Below, one piece after another: positions 53,067-61,200 of a DNA stretch of 64,000 nucleotides. Below the pieces are notes generated by a model. That model saw only the letters and a program-made list of their open reading frames with translations, was not told the DNA's origin and did no database searches. The stretch's first letter is position 1; each line of letters opens with the position of its first letter. The position numbers and the translations under genes were made by a program. Origin of the DNA: Maylandia zebra (lineage: Eukaryota; Chordata; Actinopteri; Cichliformes; Cichlidae); NCBI RefSeq assembly GCF_041146795.1, contig NC_135188.1:3395919-3459918 (forward strand), read 5' to 3'.

Positions 53067-55320
53067 GTACCCCCCCTCTAAGGGTCGGCACCCGACGACC
53101 CAAAAACAAAAACAAAACAAAAACCACAGTACAACCAACCCCGGGCGGGCGGCGGGGGGTCCCGGACGGAGGGCCCCAAAACCCCAGTTCAAATGTCCAA
53201 CCACTGCCATGGTGGGAACAACAGTTCTTGCGGCCGACCCAGTGGACCGCAAGCAGGCAAAACCCGCTACGGGTCAGGCAGTGGTGGGAAAACAGTTCGG
53301 GCGGCCTACCTCCAACCCCATGATGGAAGCGGAACGCTTCAGGCGGCCTGCCACGGATCCGGTGGTGGCGGCGCTGCTCCTCCGGCGGCCTGCCACGGGT
53401 CTGGTGGTGGCGGAACGGTTCTGGTGGCCTGCCACGGGTCCGGTGGCGGCGGCGCTGCTCCTCCGGCGGCCTGCCACGGGTCCGGTGGCGGCGGAACGGT
53501 TCTGGTGGCCTGCCACGGGTCCGATGGCAACGTCGCTGCTCCGGTGAGCAACAGCGAGGCGTGGCACATGGTCTATGACGCGCCGGTCGCTGACGTGGAC
53601 GCACTGGACGTGGATGGCGTGGAGGCCGCGCTAGACGTGGAGGTCCCTCCGGTTCGCTGACCTCCGGCTGAGCGGGTCCCTCCTCGGCTGGCAGCGAGAG
53701 CCCCTCCTCGGCTGGCAGCGCCGGTTGTTCCTTCCGCTCGCCGAGCTCCTCTGCTGGTGGCTCGCTGAGCTCCTCCGGCTCGCTGAGCTCCTCCGGCTCG
53801 CTGAGCTCCTCCGGCTCGGGCATGCTGAGCTCCACAGCTGGCGACGCGGGCTCCTCCCGCTCGCTGAGCTCCTGCTCGGGCATGCTGAGCTCCTCCGGCT
53901 CGCTGAGCTGCTCCTGCTCGCTGAGCTGCTCCTGCTCGGGCATGCTGAGCTCCTCCGGCTTGCTGAGCTCCACAGCTGGCGACGCGGGCTCCTCCCGCTC
54001 GCTTAGCTCCTGCTCGGGCATGCTGAGCCCCTCCGGCTCGCTGAGCTGCTCCTGCTCGCTGAGCTCCACAGCTGGCGACGCGGGCTCCTCCCGCTCGCTG
54101 AGCTCCTGCTCGGGCTCGCTGAGCTCCTCCTGCTCGCTGAGCTCCTCCGGCTCGCTGAGCTCCTCCGGCTCGCTGAGCTCCACAGCTGGCGACGCGGGCT
54201 CCTCCCGCTCGCTGAGCTCCCGCTCGGGCATGCTGAGCTCCTCCGGCTCGCTGAGCTCCACAGCTGGCGACACGGGCTCCTCCCGCTCGCTGAGCCGCTC
54301 CTCCGGCTGCGATGCGGGTATAGATGGTCGTTGATCCGGAGGTGAAGATGGCGATGCGGAAGCTGCAGGTGGCGAAGATGACGGTCGAGCGGGTGATGTG
54401 GATGGTGAAGTCGAGAGTTCTGCGGTCGCTGCAGTCTGATGGGACGCTGGTGGAGAAGTAGCTGCAAAGGGCGGAGGTGATAATGGTGCGGCAGCTACTC
54501 GTGGTAGACTGGACAGCGATGTAGAAACAACAGGCGGGTGACATAATGGCAGGGTAGTTCCAGCAGGCATATCAGCCTCCAACTGAGGATGAAGACGAGA
54601 GGCTGACTGGACTGGCTGTGCTACGGCTACAGGCTGGGCAGCTGGCTGTGCTACGAGGTTAGCTTTCACACAGTCCCGTGAATAAACAGATGAGGTGAAT
54701 GAAGATGAATTGTCCATATGACTCACCACAGCCGGCTGTTGGAAAGTTTTAGAGTCTGACTGCGGTGAGGCACGCCGGCGGCGCAAGCGTCGCTTCTTTA
54801 ACGATGCCGGGGCCAGCGTATCAGGCTGAGGTTCCACCAGCCGGCCGGACAGGAGAGCAGCTGTGTGATTTTGAGCTGCCGGTCCTTGGTCTGCTGACTC
54901 AGCAGGTGCCGCAGAGGTGAGTGGAGATGTGGTGAGGTGCAGAGGGCGTGTGAAACGTTTCCCCCGCAATGGAGGGTCCAACAAACGAGCTGCAAGCGAC
55001 GGCGGGGAGGCTATCAGCCTATGAAAAAAGAAATAGGCAGCAAGGGCTCCCAGGGAGGTTGCCATATCCTCCTCGCCCGGACAGCCCAAACCAAACAGCT
55101 CAAAACAGGAACTTTCCCTCAGCGTGGTTATAATCAAAATTAGTCTCTTAATGTCCAAAAAGCTCACAGATGAGGTGATTGATGATAAGAAGGAATCAAA
55201 AAATACGACCTGTAAGTGTCTCTGATGTGGATCTGCCGCCTGGATAATGCTCCGACAGTATTTCCAGAGCTGGGCGAGCAATTCCTCCTGTGAGACGGTC
55301 CTTGAGTCCGCTGGGCCCAT
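53008..55320 (-). CDS. 770-residue repeat-rich ORF of the LTR element, function unknown
   Basis: The ATG (55318-55320) is 16 nt downstream of the 5' LTR, just after the candidate primer site, and the frame is open to 53008. Residues 1-130 are non-repetitive and partly hydrophobic (QLWKYCRSIIQAADPHQRH, then LDIKRLILIITTL). A basic patch (KKRRLRRRRASP) near residue 175-187 could be a nuclear signal. Then comes a Ser/Pro/Ala-rich region, an acidic array of LSEPEE and LSEREEPASPAVE units, and several TRGRPPE repeats with Arg/His. No CCHC knuckle, protease or RT motif is visible. It may be a highly diverged or replaced gag-like protein; I do not recognise a family. The open frame in a young element suggests selection or recent origin, but 3n-length repeats also keep frames open by chance. 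Confidence 0.6.
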   Translation of the reverse strand: MGPADSRTVSQEELLAQLWKYCRSIIQAADPHQRHLQVVFFDSFLSSITSSVSFLDIKRLILIITTLRESSCFELFGLGCPGEEDMATSLGALAAYFFFHRLIASPPSLAARLLDPPLRGKRFTRPLHLTTSPLTSAAPAESADQGPAAQNHTAALLSGRLVEPQPDTLAPASLKKRRLRRRRASPQSDSKTFQQPAVVSHMDNSSSFTSSVYSRDCVKANLVAQPAAQPVAVAQPVQSASRLHPQLEADMPAGTTLPLCHPPVVSTSLSSLPRVAAAPLSPPPFAATSPPASHQTAATAELSTSPSTSPARPSSSPPAASASPSSPPDQRPSIPASQPEERLSEREEPVSPAVELSEPEELSMPERELSEREEPASPAVELSEPEELSEPEELSEQEELSEPEQELSEREEPASPAVELSEQEQLSEPEGLSMPEQELSEREEPASPAVELSKPEELSMPEQEQLSEQEQLSEPEELSMPEQELSEREEPASPAVELSMPEPEELSEPEELSEPEELSEPPAEELGERKEQPALPAEEGLSLPAEEGPAQPEVSEPEGPPRLARPPRHPRPVRPRQRPARHRPCATPRCCSPEQRRCHRTRGRPPEPFRRHRTRGRPPEEQRRRHRTRGRPPEPFRHHQTRGRPPEEQRRHHRIRGRPPEAFRFHHGVGGRPPELFSHHCLTRSGFCLLAVHWVGRKNCCSHHGSGWTFELGFWGPPSGTPRRPPGVGCTVVFVLFLFLGRRVPTLRGGVLSRTQFQGFGVREQCGLLL
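53690..54310. repeat. GC-rich minisatellite inside the ORF
   Basis: Tandem units built from CTCGCTGAGCTCCTCCGG and longer blocks with GAGCTCCACAGCTGGCGACG alternate irregularly over about 600 bp. All units are multiples of 3, so all frames on both strands stay open; the extra long frames seen here are artefacts of that. The array encodes the LSEPEE/LSEREEP region on the minus strand. Confidence 0.92.
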
Positions 55321-55324
55321 AATG

Positions 55325-55335
55325 GCTGGATCGTT
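55325..55335 (-). promoter_or_regulatory. Candidate self-priming primer binding site
   Basis: The minus strand reads AACGATCCAGC one base inside the 5' LTR edge (55337), exactly where a primer binding site belongs. It is perfectly complementary over 11 nt to GCTGGATCGTT inside the LTR (55669-55679, repeated at 52753-52763). Tf1 and sushi-type elements prime reverse transcription with the first 11 or so nucleotides of their own RNA in this way. The geometry is seen directly; the mechanism is inferred. Confidence 0.6.
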
Positions 55336-55336
55336 C

Positions 55337-56026
55337 TGTCACGGTCTCGCTGGCAGACCGTGGGGATGTGGGGAAAGGAGGACCCAAAATGCAGGACTCT
55401 ACAGTGCAACAGTGTTTATTTACAGTGGTGACAATCCAAACAACAATAAATCCCCCCGTGCGATCCCAACTCCCGTTCCGTGTCTTCTCCTTTATCCCGT
55501 GCTCCGTGCTCTGTCTCCGTTCCCTGTGTACTCTCCGTGTGCTGCCTCCTGGTCGCCACAATTCCTCCTGAGGAAACACGTATACCAAAGGCAGCCGTGA
55601 GTACAAAACCTAACAGTAGACTTGCACTAACCTTGCACAATACACTTAAGACTGACGGGAAGTCACTCAACGATCCAGCGTCGAGGAGCTCTCAGCCACA
55701 CTGTTTTGAAGCTCCTGTGACGAGGCTTGATCGGCGCCAGGTGTGTGTGGATTCCTGGGTGGGACCGGTCAGCTGGCAGGGCCACACCCACCAGGCCTAA
55801 AAGTGCCTGCCACGACCGCACCCTCACATACACAAGCACACACCCCTAAACACCTGACAGTACACCAACACGGAAAAACAGGACAGCAGACACAACCATA
55901 ATAACAACAACCACAATAATGATAATAATAATAATAATAATAATGATAATAATAATAATAATAATAACTACAATAGTAGTCCACACTGCTCACGGACCCC
56001 GAATCCCTGGAACTGGGTCCGTGACA
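55337..56026 (-). repeat. 5' LTR of the non-autonomous element
   Basis: A 690-bp LTR. On the minus strand it would carry the promoter. If the 11-nt self-primer at 55669-55679 marks the RNA 5' end, U3 is about 347 bp (55680-56026) and R plus U5 about 343 bp (55337-55679). The AAT/TGATAAT microsatellite (about 55918-55968) lies in this U3. No clean TATA box is seen 25-30 nt upstream; the nearest AT-rich motif is TTCAAAA at about 55704-55710. Confidence 0.9.
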
Positions 56027-57151
56027 ATGATTGACTTCTTATGTGCTGAATAGATGTCAAGTCCTCGTTTCACAGCTGGAGACTTTAATTTTTAGTAAAC
56101 AGAAGGACAGGTTACACCCAGTGGATGCTTTATTAGAGTCCTTGCTGTCTTAATTCTTTGTGAAACATACTGAACAAGGTGCGTGTAACAGAGACTTTGG
56201 TTCATATTAACATCATAGCCTTACGCAGTTGCTACACATTTGTCGTGATCTAAATCTCCCATTTCATCACATCCCCCAAAAAATAAATGAGTAAAATTTG
56301 AATTACAAGTTTGCAGCTCTCAGTATATTTAGATATCAATCTAAACATTTGTGAATGTTTTTTCTGTAACTGTAAATTTAAAACACAAGTGTGTGAAGAT
56401 GAAAATTGAAAGTGAAATTTTAAAAATAAATTCTCACATTTACAACATTTTTACCTTCACAAAGGTTCTCTAGTGGATCTAGATTTCTGTTTAAAAGACA
56501 CTATAACTGCATAAAAGTATTGCCAGGAATAACACAAATCATGGCACTGCATCTGGCTGTCTTGAAAATTAAATATTCATTGCAACTAAATTATTTAGAG
56601 AAAAAATATTAATGGCTTTTTCAGGCAGAGGTTTGATTGTGACACTCTGTGACAGTATTTAGCAGTATTTGTAGCATATATGAGAAAACGAGGTCACTTC
56701 TGTTTGTAAGAGAACTGCAGGTTGTGACATCAACTCAAACAGACATGGAAAGTCACAGCACCAACAACAATGGTATGTTGTGTCATCACGTTAAAGACGC
56801 AGCTCATAGCTTTACCTCGAAACACTGCAGCAGGTTGTGGCATCACCCTAAAGAGCAATGGGATCATCCCCAAACATAATGGCACCATTTTAAACACCCG
56901 TGGTATCATCTACAAATGCAGCGGCATGACCTCCACAGGCATCACCCACAAAATGTCGAGGATGTCATATCCACAGTCAGCAATGCCAAGGGATGTCACC
57001 CCCAAACACCGAGGCGAACACCGAGGCATGTTGTAGCATTTGAAGGCACCATCTCAAGTCACAGCTCAGTGTTCATTATGATCTCGACACACCCTTTCCA
57101 AAGAAATTCGACTGCACAATAATCACTTTTGATTGACCACTATTATGCTTC
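56027..57151. other. Intergenic between two LTR elements, with a 21-bp minisatellite
   Basis: No gene recognised. At about 56839-56960 a degenerate tandem repeat of 21 bp is visible (units such as GGATCATCCCCAAACATAAT, GCACCATTTTAAACACCCGT, GTATCATCTACAAATGCAGC). The stretch ends with GCTTC, the 5 bases before the next LTR. Confidence 0.6.
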
Positions 57152-58270
57152 TGTAACCAATACGTCTACTCACCAAAGAATGAGTGAAGCAATATGGATA
57201 ACAGCAGAGGACAATTTATTTAGGGTCTGATGGCAATTTACCATAGGTATCCAGCACTTTAAAGGATTGATGGACTGGAGCACATCTGTCCTTAACATAC
57301 CCTCTTAAACATCAGCTTGACACTGATATATCAAAGGAAACTTAACCGACTTTAAGTGCAAATGTTTCAACCTGAACAACTTAAAACTTCTCTGGGATAC
57401 AATGTAAACAAAGACAAGAAGAAGAAAAATATTTCCATCAATAGTCACTTTTCCTAACCAGGAGACAAGTGAATATATTATGTAAAGAGTCCTTTTTCTC
57501 AGTCCTGGGGTTGTAACACCACAACCTCCTCAGTCCGTAATCAAAGAGTGTCTATTTGACAATAACCAAAATGTCTTTGGATAGTCTTTGTGAATGAAAA
57601 CAAAACAAAAAAAACAAATGGTATTAGCTGGCCAGCAAAATAAAGAGAGTGTATGGCACTGAGTGCGGGCGTGTGTGTGAGTACTTCGGTCCAAATAATC
57701 AAGGTCCGGATGGATGAAGGGATGGCGGCCGCTTGTCCTTTAATGGCACCAGTAAGACAGCACAGTAGTAAGGCAGCACAGCAGCGAGGCAGCACAGCAG
57801 TAAGGCAGCACAGCAGCGAAGCGTCTGGCAGGAGAACGAACAATAGTCCTTTTCAAGGCTACTGCAGAAGGCGATATTCCCCGCTAGCTCACCCCAGCTT
57901 GCTCTCTGGCACAGCTACAAGCCACGTGAGCTCATAGCCCCTTAGTGACATACGAACTTGGCTACCAACGTCCGCTTAGCATGGCGGCTAATTGTCGAGC
58001 TTGCTAGCTTAGCCTCGATTAGCGATTAGCACCTTAATAACCATTACTACACATCACATCATAGCAAACACATGATAACACATGGAATAGTATAATATAC
58101 ATACGAAACAGATTTTTACCTGGCAGGAGAACGAACAATAGTCCTTTTCAAGGCTACTGCAGAAGGCGATATTCCCCGCTAGCTCACCCCAGCTTGCTCT
58201 CTGGCACAGCTACAAGCCACGTGAGCTCATAGCCCCTCCCGCTAGATAACCAAATTAACACTGGGTTACA
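57152..58270 (-). repeat. 3' LTR of the Gypsy element
   Basis: A 1119-bp LTR beginning TGTAACC and ending GGTTACA on the plus strand (inverted ends), directly next to the polypurine tract on its right. It contains two 118-bp direct repeats (57825-57942 and 58120-58237), and a short tandem GGCAGCACAGCAG-type array at about 57750-57822. The target duplication cannot be checked because the other end is outside the window. Confidence 0.85.
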
Positions 58271-58281
58271 TCCACCCCTGC
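58271..58281 (-). promoter_or_regulatory. Polypurine tract of the Gypsy element
   Basis: Minus-strand GCAGGGGTGGA lies between the pol stop (TAA, 58282-58284) and the first base of the 3' LTR, the position of plus-strand DNA priming. Confidence 0.75.
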
Positions 58282-61200
58282 TTAAAGTGTGACGTCCCCG
58301 TCACTATCACCCGACAGAGATTGCACTAACCCAGCAATCTGTTGTTGTAATGACAGGAAAAAGTTATTGAGCAATGCAAGTGTCATCGGCACATTGGAAC
58401 TGTGATGCTTACAATCGACTTTGTAGCCGACCTGATAGCCACTGAGATAAGCCGGTGGCACTCTCCTCCTTTGTGGCCTACCACATGTTGGGGCTGGGCT
58501 GAGCACCTCCTCATCGTTTGCTGTCTCCGATCCTGTCAGATCTACAATGAATTCAGGTGCCCCAGGATTCAGAGGATACTGTGGCTGGGACGCCTCCTGT
58601 TCTCCCAGAACATCCCTTTGATCCGCCAACAAGTCATTGTCAGGAAATTGGCTGGATGTAAAGTTTATTTCCTCGTCTTGCCCAAACTCCTCCTCCAGCC
58701 GAGTTTCTTCTGTGTTGCTCCCTGCATCCACTCTCATGAGAGGTTGAACCGAACTGGTTAGCACATCCTGACTGTCACATTGCAGGTTAACCGGTAGGAA
58801 CCCACAGGGAAGAAGCATGTCACGATGCAGAACTCGCTCTCTGCCCTCTGCATCCTCTGGCCTAATCACATAAACCGGGATAGACTCATCCGTCTGCTTA
58901 ACAACGATGTGCACAATAGGCTCCCACTTATCAGAGATTTTGTGTTTCTTTCTTAGGCTCAGATTCCTTACCAGGACTCTGTCACCCACTTCCAATGGAA
59001 GGGCAGTAACCTTAGCATCCCAGCGTCTTTTGTTCAACAATTGTCTCTTCTCAGCATTTCTTGAGGCTAGGTCGTATGCATACTTCAACCTACTCTTTAG
59101 TTCTCGTACATACTGAATATGTGTTCTGGTGCTGTGGCCACGTGGACTATGTCCAAAACAGAGATCAATCGGAAGGCGTGGCTCTCTACCAAACATCAGA
59201 AGGAAGGGCGCTTCTCCAGTTGCGTCATGTTTTGTACAGTTATAAGCATGTACAAGGGGGCGAACATACTTCCTCCACTCCTCTTTTTTCTTATCCTCCA
59301 GAGTTCCGAGGAGGTCCAACAGAGTCCTGTTGAATCTTTCCACTGGATTTCCACGTGGATGGTAGGGTGTCGTACGGGACTTTGTAATCCCTGCTAGTTT
59401 ACAAAGCTCTGCCACTATTTCAGATTCAAAACAAGCACCTTGATCACTATGGATTCTGCGAGGAAACCCGTAGTGACTGATGAAGTTCTCCCATAACACT
59501 GTGGACACCGTTTTCGCTGTCTGATCTCTCGTGGGATATGCCTGTGCATATTTTGTAAAATGATCAGTTAGTACTAGGATGTTCCTGGTGTCTCTCGAAT
59601 CGGGTTCTATTGTCAGAAAATCTATGCACACTAACTCGAGGGGACCACTGACTTTGATGTTGACAAGTTTAGAGGCTTTCTGCACTCGTGCCTTTCGTTT
59701 CACACACCTCTCACATGTTTTACACTTGTTCTCAATGTAGCTAGCCATTTTTGGCCAGTAAAACCTCGCTCTAGCCAGTTCTAAGGTTCTCTCAATACCC
59801 ATGTGACCTGTCTCGTCATGAACACCTTGGAAAGCTCTCTCTCGATGGCTATTAGGGATGACAAGTTGATGGAAGGCCTTCCCCTTTTGATCAAAAACTC
59901 TACGGTATAGCACCCCATCAACTAGAAGTAACTTTGATTTCTCCCGTAAAAACAGAACCACCTCAGGTTCCTCAGACTTTCTGTCAAAAGTCTCATCCCC
60001 AGTCTCTAAAATGCCTATGATGCGTGCTAAAGAGCTGTCATTTCTCTGTAACTGATACCAGTCCACCATAGACATTCCTGGTAGGGCTGACTGGCCAGGT
60101 AGGGGGACCGGATCCTCAAGGTCATCAGGAACCGCACTGTCATTGCACAAGAGTGTTTCCACGGCAGGGATTACAGTGTCGACTGTCTGTGTGCCTTCAC
60201 CTAAGATCGTGTTGACATTGACACTATGACGCTTACACACAGTACTCATTGCCTCCCCATCGAGAACTTTAAACTCCTCAGGGGACAAACTAGCACAGTC
60301 CAGCATGCTGGAGATTCTTCTGTCTGTCTCCAGGGACTCCTCGTCCTCCTCTGAGGGTCCATGAGGCCTCCTAGAGAGCCCGTCAGCATCAGTGTTATGT
60401 TGGCCAGATTTGTAGTGTATGTCAAAGTTGTAAATCGACAGAGAAGCAAGCCATCTGTGACTTGCAGCATCAAGCTTCGCACTGGTCAACACATACGTCA
60501 AAGGGTTGTTATCAGTCAGCACCTTGAAATTAGCCCCATACAAATAATCATGGAACTTCTCACTTACTGCCCACTTGAGGGCGAGAAATTCTAATTTATG
60601 TACAGGGTAATTCTTTTCGCTTTTGGAGAGGCCACGACTAGCATAAGCTACTACTCGAGTCTGGCCGTCTTGAACCTGATACAACGCTGCTCCCAGGCCT
60701 GACATACTGGCATCTGTGTGTACTACGTACGGGAGCTGCCAGTTGGCGAAAGCCAGAACAGGTGCTGAAATCAGTTTTTCAACGATAAGGTCAAAAGCAG
60801 CCTGGCAGGCAGGGGTCCATTTTGCCCCAAGTGAGGGTGACTTTGTTCGTGGCCAATGTTTTTGGCCTTTATGCCTGGGGGCTAGTTCTCCCTTTAACAA
60901 GTCATTGAGAGGCCTGACAATGCAAGAATAATCCCTCACAAACCGCCTGTAATACCCCGTGAAACCTAGGAATGACCGAAGCTCTTTGGCAGTTTGTGGG
61001 CATGGCCAGTCTTTCACAGCAGTAATTTTGTCTGGGTCAGGCTGGATCCCCTGGGCAGATATTACATGCCCCAGATATTTCACGGAGGTTTGGAAGAACT
61101 TGCATTTAGAAGGGGATAACTTCAGACCAAACTCAGCAATGCGCTTAAGGACCTTCATCACCCGCTCTTCATGCTCTTCCAGTGAGTTGGAGAAGATTAT

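Larger units (their letters stand above)
52421..56026 (-). mobile_element. Complete non-autonomous LTR retrotransposon with candidate self-priming layout
   Basis: Two direct repeats (52421-53066 and 55337-56026), each beginning TGTCACGG and ending CCGTGACA, bound a 2.27-kb interior, and ATGAT flanks both sides (52416-52420, 56027-56031), a perfect 5-bp duplication. A polypurine tract next to the left LTR (minus strand AGAGGGGGGTAC, 53067-53078) fixes the orientation as minus. No reverse transcriptase, integrase, protease or CCHC gag was found; the interior is one 770-codon ORF. Next to the 5' LTR no tRNA-type TGG primer site exists, but AACGATCCAGC is complementary to a site within the LTR. 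The two LTRs differ by very few substitutions, so the insertion is young. It must have depended on proteins from another element. Confidence 0.9.

Noticed and set aside
52421-53080. Two copies of the same host gene segment at 52.4-53.1 and 55.3-56.0 kb.
   Set aside because: The repeats have inverted TGTCACGG/CCGTGACA ends and the pair is flanked by a 5-bp duplication, so they are LTRs, not duplicated exons.
53700-54310. CRISPR-like spaced repeat array.
   Set aside because: Units abut and vary in length, there are no unique spacers, and the genome is eukaryotic; it is a coding minisatellite.
53193-54544. Several long frames on both strands over the LTR element interior, including a 323-codon RAGGAQ-type frame.
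   Set aside because: The minisatellite units are multiples of 3 and GC-rich, so all frames stay open; only the frame starting next to the primer site has a sensible start and non-repetitive N-terminal domain.
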